Source: Enterobacter sp. ENT03 (GTDB lineage Bacteria > Pseudomonadota > Gammaproteobacteria > Enterobacterales > Enterobacteriaceae). From it: DNA of 64,000 nucleotides. Within the stretch, counting starts at the first letter, position 1. The number at the start of each line of letters is the position of its first letter. This document shows positions 52,114 through 61,607 of the stretch, piece after piece. A program made the translations under genes and the position numbers. The DNA lies in the NCBI RefSeq assembly GCF_019218745.1, contig NZ_JAHUXA010000006.1, positions 1-64,000 of the forward strand, written 5' to 3'. Below the pieces are notes generated by a model, which worked only from the letters and a program-made list of their open reading frames with translations, made no database searches and was not told where the DNA came from.

Positions 52114-54312
52114 TTATGCGAGCCGGGTTAAATGCCAGATGCGGCTGGTATAGTCCCGGCTTATTGGCGGATCGACCCACATGCCGCGATACAGTAATTC
52201 GTCGCCGCCCGCTATTTTTTCGCTGTCATCAATCTGATAGCGGGCATGCGGATCCAGCCCGGCAAGACGCAGCAATTTCAGCGGCGCGGTGGCAAGGCTT
52301 ACCAGCGAAAACGCCATCACCAGCGCCTCGCTCTGATCGGGGGCGACAAACATCCACGCCGCGAAATCAGGATTTTCCCACGGACTCACCAGCCGCCAGA
52401 ACCTGCCGAATTGCAGTAACTGGCGATGTTGCTTATAGAAGGCAATCTGCTGTTTCACCGCCGCGTCACGCCCGGCATCACTGCGCATCAAATCCAGCAT
52501 CAAACCGTAGTTGCCGCTCATGGCGACCGCGCCGCGCATCGCCATACTGGTGCTGCGCCCCATCTGATGATTCGGCACTTCAGAGACATGGGCGCACTGC
52601 ATCACCGGTGGATAAAGCAGGCTGGTGGAATACTGAATATGCACCCGGGAGGCGGCATCGGTATTATCGCTGACCCACGCCTGCGCCATGTAATAGAGCA
52701 TTCCGGGATCGAAACGCCCGCCGCCGCCTGAACAGCACTCAAAAAGAATATGTGGAAAACGGTGGGTTAAGGTTTCCAGCAGCGCGTACAGCCCTAACAT
52801 ATAGCGATGCGCGGTTTCTTGCTGGTGCGCGGGACCGGCGGCATTAGAGCCGACTTCGCTCATATTGCGGTTCATATCCCATTTGATGTAATCGACAGGG
52901 TGGTTTTCCAGAAACGCGCTCATCTGGGCAAGAATGTTGTCGCGTACCTCGCGGCGACCCAGATCCAGAATGTACTGGTTACGCCCCTCTGAGAGCGGCT
53001 GGCCACCCGCCGAGATTGTCCAGTCGGGATGCTGGCGAAACAACTCGCTGCGTCGGGAGATCATTTCCGGTTCAAACCACAGGCCAAACTGCATCCCCAT
53101 CGCGTGGACGTTATCAATCAGCGGCCGCAGCCCATGCGGGAATTTCGCGCGGTTAACGAACCAGTCACCCAGCGAGGAGGTGTCATCGTTGCGCTCGCCA
53201 AACCAGCCATCGTCCAGCATCAGCAATTCGACGCCGAGGGCTTTCGCGTTGGCAGCAAAGGTCAGCAGCTTGTCTTCGTTGAAATCGAAGTAGGTGGACT
53301 CCCAGTTATTAGCAAGGATCGGGCGGGGCTGGTGGCGGTGCTGTCCGCGAACGAGGTTATCCCGATACAGCGCATGCAACGTCCCTGACAGGCCATTCAG
53401 ACCTTCGTCGGACCAGGCGAGGATGGCTTCTGGCGTCTGGAAGCTTTCGCCAGGCGCGAGCTGCCAGCCAAAACCGTGCGGGTTGATCCCCAGTAATAAC
53501 CGGGTTTGTGAAAACGCATCCACCTCGCTGCGGGCGGTAAAATTGCCGCTGTACACCAGATGTAGTGCGCAGGCTTCGCCCTGCATCTCGGTCGTTTCCG
53601 GGCGCACCAGCCCAATAAAAGGCTGCTGATGCGTGCTGCTGGCCCCACGTTTACTGTCCAGCAGCTGGATGCCGGGATTGAGCGCCTGGCGATGCCACTG
53701 GCGCTCGCGCGCCCAGGCACCGGGAAACTGAATTTGCTGCCAGCGGGCATCCGGCAGGTCAACGCAGCAACTGAGCGCGCGCAACAGGCGTAGCGGCTGC
53801 GCCGCCTGATTGATTAATCTTGCTGAGCGCGCAATCACCGCGTGGCCGTCAAACACGCTGTAGCGTAGTTCAACCTGCAACTGAGTGAGCGGATCGGCAA
53901 GCGTAATGATCAGGGTTTGCGCATCCGTCTCTTGTTCAACCCAGGTGGCGGGCAAGCCTGCCAGCGGTGGTTTGCCATCAATGATCCGGTGCGACAGGTA
54001 ATACAAATTGCTCACCTGGTGCCCATCGGTATAGCGAATTTCAAATGCCGGTTCGCGGTAGTCTCCGGCACCATGACCGGGATACTCCTGCGGCGCAGTA
54101 TCGAGAGAGAACGTCCGGTCAGGCCATTGCGCAGGCGTAGGGGAAAAAGACGAACGATCCAGCGCCGGGTAATCATAGCCCTGCTGCCAGGTGGCGATCC
54201 GCTTGCCCCAGTAACAGTGCGTCAGATAGCGCTCATGGGCGATGGCGATGACATAACTAATTTTATCGTTGCAGAGATGAAACGTGTGCTCGCGCTCGTT
54301 CCAGATAATCAT
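52114..54312 (-). CDS. Alpha-galactosidase (GH36)
   Basis: A 732-residue enzyme of GH36 (clan GH-D), hydrolysing terminal alpha-galactosyl residues as in raffinose, stachyose or galactomannan oligosaccharides. The layout is an N-terminal beta-supersandwich, a TIM barrel from about 330 and a C-terminal beta domain. The nucleophile is D479 in IKWDMNR and the acid/base D549 in WVSDNTDA, positions close to those of the Geobacillus enzymes (D478 and D548 as I recall). LMLDDGWFG and ECCSGGGGRFD, also conserved, are present. There is no signal peptide, so it acts in the cytoplasm. It begins inside the stop of the symporter gene (ATGA), linking import to hydrolysis. Confidence 0.95.
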   Translation of the reverse strand: MIIWNEREHTFHLCNDKISYVIAIAHERYLTHCYWGKRIATWQQGYDYPALDRSSFSPTPAQWPDRTFSLDTAPQEYPGHGAGDYREPAFEIRYTDGHQVSNLYYLSHRIIDGKPPLAGLPATWVEQETDAQTLIITLADPLTQLQVELRYSVFDGHAVIARSARLINQAAQPLRLLRALSCCVDLPDARWQQIQFPGAWARERQWHRQALNPGIQLLDSKRGASSTHQQPFIGLVRPETTEMQGEACALHLVYSGNFTARSEVDAFSQTRLLLGINPHGFGWQLAPGESFQTPEAILAWSDEGLNGLSGTLHALYRDNLVRGQHRHQPRPILANNWESTYFDFNEDKLLTFAANAKALGVELLMLDDGWFGERNDDTSSLGDWFVNRAKFPHGLRPLIDNVHAMGMQFGLWFEPEMISRRSELFRQHPDWTISAGGQPLSEGRNQYILDLGRREVRDNILAQMSAFLENHPVDYIKWDMNRNMSEVGSNAAGPAHQQETAHRYMLGLYALLETLTHRFPHILFECCSGGGGRFDPGMLYYMAQAWVSDNTDAASRVHIQYSTSLLYPPVMQCAHVSEVPNHQMGRSTSMAMRGAVAMSGNYGLMLDLMRSDAGRDAAVKQQIAFYKQHRQLLQFGRFWRLVSPWENPDFAAWMFVAPDQSEALVMAFSLVSLATAPLKLLRLAGLDPHARYQIDDSEKIAGGDELLYRGMWVDPPISRDYTSRIWHLTRLA

Positions 54313-55685
54313 GATGCTATTTCCTTCACAGAATGATGACGCTGACGGATCTCATCAAGGATTTCGAAAAAGCGTTTTTCCGTAATTTCATATTTGGCTA
54401 ACGGAAACAGGCTCAGGACGGTGAGAATGCCGGGGATTAAGGTGAAAAATAATCCTATCCACAATGCTGTCTGGGCCGACTGAACCGTATGCGGGATATA
54501 GCCTGCCCAGGATAAACAAAAACCGCCAATGGCACCGCCGATAGCGCCGGACAGTTTGGTTTTAAATATATTTAACGAGAAAACCATCCCTTCGGAGCGG
54601 TTGCCGCTTACCCATTCACCATATTCCACGCAGTCAGCCACCATGGAATAGAGCGCTATTTGCCCGACACCGCCAAAGAAGGGGGCTAACGCGCCGATGA
54701 TAAATATCAGGGTGATATTCGTCTGGCAGAAGAACAGCACGATACAGGACAATGACATCATGACACTGCTGTAAATAGCGGTGTTTTTCTTGCCAATGCG
54801 CACAGAAATAAATGGCGACGCAATGGTACCCGCAACCTGAGCTATCATCGATACCGTTAAAAATGCCGCTAACGCCGCTTCTGCATTAAGATTATAAATA
54901 AAGAAATAGAGCTGAAAGGTGCCACGAATTGTGCCGATCAATTCCAGCATTAACATACCAATTAACAGATAACGTAGCGGATTATTTTGTTTGAGCAACA
55001 ACCAGAAGCCTTTAAAGTTTTGCCGCTCTTTACGCGGCACCGCATATTTTTCCTTGACGCCAAAGAATGTGATCAGCATACACACCAGGAAAATAGCGCT
55101 GAAAATTAGCGACACGCCCCACCAGCTGCCGACAAACTTCACCAGCCAGAGCGTGGAGGCGCTGACCGTCAGGAAACCAAATGTCGCGATGATTCGGGGT
55201 ATGGTGATGACTTTCGATCTTTCCGTGGGGTCCTGAGTAATAGCCGCCGACAGCGACCAGTAGGGAATGTCAATAACCGCAAAGCACACGCTCCACAGAA
55301 TATAAGTGGAATAGGCGTAAACCAGTTTCCCCGCTTCCGAGAAATCTGGACTTAAAAAACAGGCGACGGTCGTCAGAGATACCAGAATACTGCCAACGAG
55401 GATCCAGGGACGGAATTTGCCTAATTTTGTATGCGTATTATCAACCAGAATACCCAGCGCAATATCGGTCGCGCCATCCACCAGTCTGGCGATTAAAAAG
55501 AGTAAACCTACTGCCGCCGCTTTGATACCGAGGCTGTCCGTGTAATACAGCATCAGATAAATGGCAATAAATGCATACATCACATTTGCACCATAACTTC
55601 CCAGTCCATAAGAAATTGCGGTGGTCCAGGAGACTTTATCCCGAGAATAGGTTTCCCTGTTTTTTACCGTTTCCGTTAATTCCAT
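54309..55685 (-). CDS. GPH-family sugar:cation symporter
   Basis: A 458-residue inner-membrane transporter of the glycoside-pentoside-hexuronide family (related to MelB, YicJ and XylP), with about twelve membrane segments. Family elements visible are KVSWTTAISYGLGSYGANV near the N-terminus, the loop GILVDNTHTKLGKFRPW, which resembles the conserved DRT-R-GR-RP loop, and PYWSLSAAITQDPTERSKV. The ATG at 55685 has AAGAGG upstream; 22 earlier codons are excluded. It is the first gene of the operon with GH36, porin and GH2. Base composition is more AT-rich than in the core genes. The substrate is probably an alpha-galactoside. Confidence 0.92.
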   Translation of the reverse strand: MELTETVKNRETYSRDKVSWTTAISYGLGSYGANVMYAFIAIYLMLYYTDSLGIKAAAVGLLFLIARLVDGATDIALGILVDNTHTKLGKFRPWILVGSILVSLTTVACFLSPDFSEAGKLVYAYSTYILWSVCFAVIDIPYWSLSAAITQDPTERSKVITIPRIIATFGFLTVSASTLWLVKFVGSWWGVSLIFSAIFLVCMLITFFGVKEKYAVPRKERQNFKGFWLLLKQNNPLRYLLIGMLMLELIGTIRGTFQLYFFIYNLNAEAALAAFLTVSMIAQVAGTIASPFISVRIGKKNTAIYSSVMMSLSCIVLFFCQTNITLIFIIGALAPFFGGVGQIALYSMVADCVEYGEWVSGNRSEGMVFSLNIFKTKLSGAIGGAIGGFCLSWAGYIPHTVQSAQTALWIGLFFTLIPGILTVLSLFPLAKYEITEKRFFEILDEIRQRHHSVKEIAS

Positions 55686-55813
55686 TTGCGTGCCTCTTAA
55701 TGAAAAAGTAGACAGAAATTGAAAAATATTATTTCCAATGTTGGAGGCCAAGCCTAAGACAACATCAGAATACGGAATTTGCGCGGTGGTTTATATTTCA
55801 GTAAACAGGGATT

Positions 55814-55829
55814 ACTAATCACGTTTTGC
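55814..55829. promoter_or_regulatory. Possible degenerate ROK operator upstream of the symporter gene
   Basis: ACTAATC-AC-GTTTTGC resembles the perfect repeat at 57197 (ACTAAAC-CTC-GTTTAGT) at 11 of 14 arm positions, but the spacer is one base shorter. It lies 129 bp before the symporter start. It could allow the ROK protein to control this operon as well; evidence is weak. Confidence 0.3.
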
Positions 55830-55832
55830 CAC

Positions 55833-55959
55833 TATACCCGTCGTCTTTCAAGTTGCTTCTTTGTTGGCTGCGTTCGTTCACCCGAATCACTTACCTGAGT
55901 AAGCTCATCGGGATTCTCTCTCTTGCCGCCTCGAAGCAACTCGAAATCCATTGGGTATA
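55833..55959. repeat. ERIC element between the ROK and symporter genes
   Basis: Exactly 127 bp, with inverted ends TATACCC and GGGTATA. The core holds ERIC sequences in reverse orientation (CGTTCACCCGAATCACTTAC and GAGTAAGCTCATCGGGATTC). It has the same length as the ERIC at 20339 but different arms, so the two are separate subfamily members. It lies downstream of the ROK gene and within the leader region of the symporter operon. Confidence 0.92.
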
Positions 55960-55998
55960 AAAGCTCATTTTTGCCAGGAAATAGAGTAAGTCTATTAA

Positions 55999-57192
55999 TT
56001 AAAGCTGCGATAACGCATCCTCAACAAAAAGATAACCGATACCTGAAATTTGCTGCGGGCGGGTTAATTTGCCAAAACCAATTTGCGTTTGACGCTGATG
56101 GATGGCGTCGCCCTGATCGAATGGGGTAATACCGATCTGTCGATTGATGGCCGCCAGCCAGTTTTCGCCAAATTCACAGCTACGTCCATAAAACCATATT
56201 TGATTAATATTCAATATATTCAAAAGATTATATAACGTAAGCCCAATGGCATTGGCGGCTTGCTCACCCCAGCGCAGCACGCGCTCGTCTCCCTGGTGCC
56301 AGGCGGCAATTAATTGCTGGCTTCCGATGGTTTCAGGATCGTGATCGGTACAACCTGGCTGAGATTTCATCCAGATACGCGCTTGTTTTTTTAATGCTGA
56401 TAATGAGGCCACCGTTTCAAGACAGCCATAGCGGCCGCAATCACAGGCCACGCCATCGAGATCAAAAATGGTGTGGCCGATTTGCCCGCTGCCATTTAAC
56501 GTTCCCCGATGAATATGACCGTTGATAACAAAAGAGGAGCCGATACCGTAATCGACATTAATGACGCAAAAATCCTGGCGGTTAGCTAAATTTTGCCATT
56601 TCTCCGCCAGTGCCAGCATCACACAGTCGTTGTCCAGCAACACGGTAATGCCCAGTTTTTCCTCAAGAAGATATTTAATTTCGACCGGGTGGCTCCAGGG
56701 GGCCTGCGGCATGATTTGCGACACCCCCGTTACCGGATCGACCTGACCATGAACGCCGAGCGCCAGGTTTATAGTGCGCCCCGGCCAGTTTTTACGGTAA
56801 CGGTGCCAGCACGCCTCAATCGCCGCCAGCAGCGCCTGCGGCGTGGGGGCGTCAATACGGTGATGTTCGTACTCGCCTTTCGGACTTAAGCAGGTGTTGG
56901 CAAGCTGGCATTCAATGCTGGTCGGCGTGATGTTCATGCACAGCGTCCAGTCGCCGTCAGGCGCAATCAGCCAGGTACCGCTGCTGTTGCCACGTGTCTG
57001 TTTTTCATCCTCCACGTTGAGCACCCGTTTTTCTGCCGCCAGTTCGTCGAGGATGTTGCTCACCGCCGGAATCGAGATTTGCGCCAGTCGCGCAAGTGTT
57101 GATTTAGTGACCCGTTTTTCACGGTAGATATGCTCCAGCACCACGCATTTATTGAAGCGACGGATTTGCTGATTGTTAATGCACGGCCTCAT
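55999..57192 (-). CDS. ROK-family transcriptional repressor
   Basis: A 397-residue regulator of the NagC/Mlc/XylR type. The N-terminal winged helix-turn-helix (about 1-70) contains VTKSTLARLAQISIPAVSNILDELA. The ROK sugar-binding domain follows, with LDNDCVMLALAE and the zinc motif CDCGRYGCLE. It should release DNA when it binds a sugar. The start at 57192 (MRPCINNQQ) has GAGG 9 nt upstream; an ATG ten codons earlier has no ribosome binding site and would place the operator inside the gene. A perfect inverted repeat lies just upstream of this start, so autoregulation is likely. It sits between the symporter operon and the divergent DUF5107 operon. Confidence 0.92.
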   Translation of the reverse strand: MRPCINNQQIRRFNKCVVLEHIYREKRVTKSTLARLAQISIPAVSNILDELAAEKRVLNVEDEKQTRGNSSGTWLIAPDGDWTLCMNITPTSIECQLANTCLSPKGEYEHHRIDAPTPQALLAAIEACWHRYRKNWPGRTINLALGVHGQVDPVTGVSQIMPQAPWSHPVEIKYLLEEKLGITVLLDNDCVMLALAEKWQNLANRQDFCVINVDYGIGSSFVINGHIHRGTLNGSGQIGHTIFDLDGVACDCGRYGCLETVASLSALKKQARIWMKSQPGCTDHDPETIGSQQLIAAWHQGDERVLRWGEQAANAIGLTLYNLLNILNINQIWFYGRSCEFGENWLAAINRQIGITPFDQGDAIHQRQTQIGFGKLTRPQQISGIGYLFVEDALSQL

Positions 57193-57196
57193 GTTT

Positions 57197-57213
57197 ACTA
57201 AACCTCGTTTAGT
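57197..57213. promoter_or_regulatory. Probable ROK operator
   Basis: The perfect inverted repeat ACTAAAC-CTC-GTTTAGT extends imperfectly to TTTACTAAAC and GTTTAGTGAA. It covers the 5' leader of the ROK gene and lies 96 bp upstream of the divergent DUF5107 gene. The protein-site link is inferred from position and symmetry. Confidence 0.6.
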
Positions 57214-57309
57214 GAATTGCATGATTATTGTGCGTAAAAGCGCCGATTATGTCTATTACACTGCCTCTAATTTATCAATTCAGTATGTTTTGTTAATTAT
57301 GAGGGCATC

Positions 57310-60300
57310 ATGGAATCCGTAAAAATCTGGCGCGAAACCGTCTCCATCCCCACCTATGAAACCGGCCCGCAGGATATTCACCCCATGTTTCTGGAAAATC
57401 GCGTCTACCAGGGATCGACCGGCGCGGTTTACCCGTATGGCGTTACCGACAGCTTAAGCGACAGCAAATCGTTCAAAGAGTGGCAGGCGGTGTGGCTGGA
57501 AAACGACTACGTGAAAATTATGATCCTGCCAGAGCTGGGCGGGCGCGTGCAGCGGGCGTGGGACAAAGTGAAACAGCGCGATTTTGTCTACCACAATGAG
57601 GTCATCAAACCGGCGCTGGTCGGCCTGCTGGGGCCGTGGATCTCCGGCGGCATTGAATTTAACTGGCCGCAGCACCACCGCCCGACCACCTACATGCCGG
57701 TGGACTGCACCATTGAAGAACACGACGACGGGGCGAAAACTGTCTGGGTGGGTGAAACCGAACCGATGCACGGCTTGCAGGTGATGACCGGGTTTACCCT
57801 GCGCCCGTACCGCGCGGCGCTGGAAATTGGCAGCCGGGTGTATAACGGTAATGCCACGCCGCGCCATTTCCTGTGGTGGGCGAACCCGGCGGTGAATGGC
57901 GGCGACGGCCACCAGAGCGTCTTCCCGCCGGACGTTACCGCCGTGTTCGATCATGGCAAGCGCGCCGTGTCCGCGTTCCCCATCGCCACTGGCACCTACT
58001 ACAAAGTGGATTACTCCGCCGGCGTCGATATTTCACGTTACAAAAACGTGCCAGTGCCGACCTCCTACATGGCGGAAAAATCAGAATATGACTTCGTTGG
58101 CGCGTGGAACCATGATGAAGATGGCGGCCTGCTGCACGTCGCCGATCACCACATCGCCCCCGGCAAAAAGCAGTGGAGCTGGGGACACAGTGAATTTGGC
58201 CGGGCGTGGGATCGCAATCTCACCGATCAAAATGGTCCGTACATTGAATTAATGACCGGGATCTTTGCCGACAACCAGCCGGACTTTACCTGGCTTGATG
58301 CCTTTGAAGAAAAACGCTTCGTGCAGTATTTCCTGCCGTACCACACGCTGGGGATGGTGCAGAATGCCTCCCGCGACGCGGTGCTGAAACTCCAGCGCAA
58401 TGAAAACGGTATTGAATGGGGGCTGTACGCCATCGCCCGGCTCACCCGTTACCGCCTGACGATCCGCGAAGCGGGCAACAGTGCGCCGCTGCTGGACGAA
58501 ATGGTTAACCTCACGCCTGCCGCCGTGATGCAGGGCACGCTAAATGTGGCTAACGCCCAGCGACTGAGCATCACTCTGTACGACGAACAGGGCCGCGAGG
58601 TGCTGCATTACGACGAGCACCAGCCGGGCGAACTGCCGCTGCCGGACGTTGCCGTGGCCCCGCTTGCTGCCGCAGAAATTACGTCGGCAGATGAAGCCTG
58701 GTTTATCGGCCAGCATCTTGAGCAATACAACCACGCCAGCCGTTCGCCGTTTGATTACTACCAGCGCGGCACGGAAATCGATCCGCTGGACTACCGCTGT
58801 AATCTTGCGCTGGCGATGCTGGAATATAACCGCGCCGGGTATCAGCGTGCAGTGGCGTATGCCAACCAGGCGTTAGCGCGTGCGCACAAACTGAATAAAA
58901 ACCCGCTGTGCGGCCAGGCGAGCGCCATTCGCGCCAGCGCCCACGAACGGTTGCAACACTGGCACGAGGCGCAGGAAGATTTCTGGCGCGCCACCTGGAG
59001 CGGCAACAGCAAGGCGGCGGGTTTTTATGGTCTGGCGCGGCTGGCGGCGCGCAGCGGAAACTACACCGACGGCATTGATTTCTGCCGCCAGAGTCTGTGC
59101 GCCTGCCCGACCAATCAGGACGTGCTGTGCCTGGAAAATCTGCTGCTGCAATTGAACGGCTCCAGCGAGGCGGCGGCGCAACGCACGACGCTGCTTCGCG
59201 ACTACCCGCTCAACCCGACGCTGTGGTGGCTGGAATGGCACGCGTCACGCAGTGAGCAGGCGCTCGCCAACTGGCGCAACCTGTGCGGCGGGCGCGACAT
59301 CAACGCGCTGGTGACCGCCGGGCAACTGCTGAACTGGGGCAGGGCGGATCTGGCGCGGGACGTGCTGGATACCCTGGCCTGCGAGCGCACGCTACCGCTC
59401 TATTTGCAGGCCAGCCTGCTGCCCGCCTCTGAGCGCAGCACACTGATTGCCCGCGCCCGTGACGCGTTCCCGCAGTTTGTGCGCTTCCCGAATACCCTTG
59501 ATGAAGTGGATGCGCTGTATGCGATCAATGAATGCGCATTCGCCCGCCATCTGCTGGCCTGTTTTCACTACAGCAAAGGTGATGTCGGCACGGCGATTGT
59601 GCTGTGGCAACAGTGTGTGGCGCAGGAGCCGGATTTTGCCGACGGCTGGCGCGGGCTTGCCATTCACGCGTGGAACAAAACCCGCGATGCCCAGCAGGCC
59701 GCGCAGTATCTGGATGAGGCCTGTCGGCTGTTGCCGGATGACGCCCGCCTGCTGTTCGAGCGTGATCTGCTGGACAAACTCACCGGCGCTACACCGCAAA
59801 CCCGCCTCGCGCGGCTGGAAGCCCGCCTGGACGTTGCGCTCAAACGCGACGACATGACTGCCGAACTGCTTAACCTCTGGCATCTGTGCGGCGAAACCGG
59901 CAAGGCCGCAGAGGTGCTGGCCCACCGCAAATTCCACCCGTGGGAAGGCGGCGAAGGCAAAGTCACCAGTCAGTTTATTCTCAACCAGCTACTGCGCGGC
60001 TGGCAGGCGATTAACGACAACCAGCCCGCCCAGGCCGCGCCATTGCTGGAAGCGGCGCTGCACTACCCGGAAAACCTCAGCGAAGGGCGGCTGCCGGGGC
60101 AGACGGATAATGACATCTGGTTCTGGCTGGGCGTAAGCGCTCACCTGCAGGGCGACGACGTCCAGGCCAGACGCGCCTGGCAGCAGGCCGCGCAGGGCGA
60201 CCGCACGATTAACATTCACAGCTACTACAACGATCAGCCAGTGGATTACTTGTTCTGGCAAGGGCTGGCGCTGCGAATGCTGGGCGAGTCGCTGTCGGCT

Positions 60301-60588
60301 GACGCGCTGTTTAGCGATATGGCGAACTGGGCGGATCACATGGCGGGTGCGTGCATTGAGGCGGATTTCTTTGCGGTGTCGCAGCCGGATTTACTGTCGC
60401 TGTATGGCGATTTGCAGCAGCAACACATGGAAAAATGTGTGTACGTGCAGGCGCTTGCCGCCGCCGGAAAAGGCGATGAAAGCGGTTGGCATAAGGCTTG
60501 CGCTACGCTGGAGGCGCTTAATCCGGCGTGGCCAAAAGCCGCGTTGTTCAGGGCGGTGATGCCGTTTGTTTTCCGCCTCGTTCCGTGA
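57310..60588 (+). CDS. DUF5107 and tetratricopeptide-repeat protein
   Basis: A 1092-residue cytoplasmic protein (no signal peptide) whose activity I cannot name. Residues about 35-345 match the DUF5107 type. They look like a beta-sandwich of the galactose-mutarotase kind, with LPELGGRVQRAWDKV, a GGIEFNWPQHHRP block and WWANPAVNG, all rich in His, Trp and acidic residues as in sugar-binding clefts. A second beta-rich part (about 370-460) follows. From about 480 on there are degenerate tetratricopeptide repeats (for example residues rich in A-L-A-x-Y). GAGGG precedes the ATG. It is first gene of an operon with an ABC sugar importer and is divergent from a ROK repressor. A role as a glycosidase, epimerase or lyase on the imported sugar is plausible but unproven. 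Confidence 0.85.
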   Translation: MESVKIWRETVSIPTYETGPQDIHPMFLENRVYQGSTGAVYPYGVTDSLSDSKSFKEWQAVWLENDYVKIMILPELGGRVQRAWDKVKQRDFVYHNEVIKPALVGLLGPWISGGIEFNWPQHHRPTTYMPVDCTIEEHDDGAKTVWVGETEPMHGLQVMTGFTLRPYRAALEIGSRVYNGNATPRHFLWWANPAVNGGDGHQSVFPPDVTAVFDHGKRAVSAFPIATGTYYKVDYSAGVDISRYKNVPVPTSYMAEKSEYDFVGAWNHDEDGGLLHVADHHIAPGKKQWSWGHSEFGRAWDRNLTDQNGPYIELMTGIFADNQPDFTWLDAFEEKRFVQYFLPYHTLGMVQNASRDAVLKLQRNENGIEWGLYAIARLTRYRLTIREAGNSAPLLDEMVNLTPAAVMQGTLNVANAQRLSITLYDEQGREVLHYDEHQPGELPLPDVAVAPLAAAEITSADEAWFIGQHLEQYNHASRSPFDYYQRGTEIDPLDYRCNLALAMLEYNRAGYQRAVAYANQALARAHKLNKNPLCGQASAIRASAHERLQHWHEAQEDFWRATWSGNSKAAGFYGLARLAARSGNYTDGIDFCRQSLCACPTNQDVLCLENLLLQLNGSSEAAAQRTTLLRDYPLNPTLWWLEWHASRSEQALANWRNLCGGRDINALVTAGQLLNWGRADLARDVLDTLACERTLPLYLQASLLPASERSTLIARARDAFPQFVRFPNTLDEVDALYAINECAFARHLLACFHYSKGDVGTAIVLWQQCVAQEPDFADGWRGLAIHAWNKTRDAQQAAQYLDEACRLLPDDARLLFERDLLDKLTGATPQTRLARLEARLDVALKRDDMTAELLNLWHLCGETGKAAEVLAHRKFHPWEGGEGKVTSQFILNQLLRGWQAINDNQPAQAAPLLEAALHYPENLSEGRLPGQTDNDIWFWLGVSAHLQGDDVQARRAWQQAAQGDRTINIHSYYNDQPVDYLFWQGLALRMLGESLSADALFSDMANWADHMAGACIEADFFAVSQPDLLSLYGDLQQQHMEKCVYVQALAAAGKGDESGWHKACATLEALNPAWPKAALFRAVMPFVFRLVP

Positions 60589-60618
60589 AAATAAAAAATA
60601 CCCTACAAGGAGTCGATT

Positions 60619-61593
60619 ATGTCCCGCAAACTCAAGGCGACGCTCCTGTCGCTGGTGATGTTACCGCTGTTAAGTACTGCCACCGCCGCGCCAAAAGAGC
60701 TGACTATTGGCGCGATTTACCTCGACACTCAGGGCTATTACGCCGGGGTGCGGCAGGGCGTTCAGGATGCGGCGAAAGCCTCTGACACGAAGGTGCAGTT
60801 GATTGAAACCAACGCTCAGGGCGACATTTCCAAAGAAAGTTCGTTTATCGACACCCTGGTGGCGCGCAACGTTGACGCCATCATTCTCTCTGCCGTCTCA
60901 GAAACCGGCAGCAGCCGCACCGTACGCCGTGCCAGCGAGGCGGGGATCCCGGTGCTCTGCTACAACACCTGCATCAGCCAGAAAGGGGTGGATAAATACG
61001 TTTCCGCCTGGCTGGTGGGTGACCCGGTGGAGTTTGGCCGCAAACTCGGTGATGCGGCGGCGGAATACTTTATTGCCAATAAGATCGCCGCGCCGAAAAT
61101 CGCGGTGATCAACTGCGAAGCCTATGAAGTGTGCGTCCAGCGGCGCAAAGGGTTTGAAGCGGCGCTGAAAGCCAAAGTGCCGGGGATGCAGATCGTTGCC
61201 AACCAGGAAGGTACGGTGCTGGATAAAGCCATTTCGGTAGGCGAGAAGCTGATTATCTCCACGCCGGATCTCGACGCCATCATGGGCGAATCCGGCGGCG
61301 CGACGCTGGGTGCGGTGAAAGCGGTGCGTAACCAGAATCGGACCGGGAAAATCGTTGTTTTCGGTTCCGACATGACCACCGAAATCGCCCAGCAATTGCA
61401 GGATAACCAGGTACTAAAAGCGGTTGTAGATATTTCCGGCAAAAAAATGGGTGACGCGGTGTTTACCCAGACGCTGGCGGTGATCGAAAAAACGCCGCTG
61501 AAAGAGAAAGTGATTCAGGTGCCGATTGATCTCTACAGCAATGCCGAAGACGGCAAAGCGTGGCTGACGACGCACGTGGACGGTTTACCCTGA
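60619..61593 (+). CDS. Periplasmic sugar-binding protein (RbsB-like)
   Basis: A 324-residue binding protein with a signal peptide (MSRKLKATLLSLVMLPLLST, cleavage near ATAA before PKELTIG) and the two-lobed periplasmic binding protein type 1 fold. Segments such as IGAIYLDTQGYYAGVRQGVQ and IILSAVSETGSSRTVRRAS line up with ribose-type binding proteins. An unusual pair of cysteines (LCYNTCISQ) and a second pair (NCEAYEVCVQ) may form disulfides. The ligand is unknown. AAGGAG precedes the ATG, 30 bp after the DUF5107 gene, so they are cotranscribed. Confidence 0.9.
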   Translation: MSRKLKATLLSLVMLPLLSTATAAPKELTIGAIYLDTQGYYAGVRQGVQDAAKASDTKVQLIETNAQGDISKESSFIDTLVARNVDAIILSAVSETGSSRTVRRASEAGIPVLCYNTCISQKGVDKYVSAWLVGDPVEFGRKLGDAAAEYFIANKIAAPKIAVINCEAYEVCVQRRKGFEAALKAKVPGMQIVANQEGTVLDKAISVGEKLIISTPDLDAIMGESGGATLGAVKAVRNQNRTGKIVVFGSDMTTEIAQQLQDNQVLKAVVDISGKKMGDAVFTQTLAVIEKTPLKEKVIQVPIDLYSNAEDGKAWLTTHVDGLP

Positions 61594-61607
61594 CAGAAGG
61601 CGGACTA

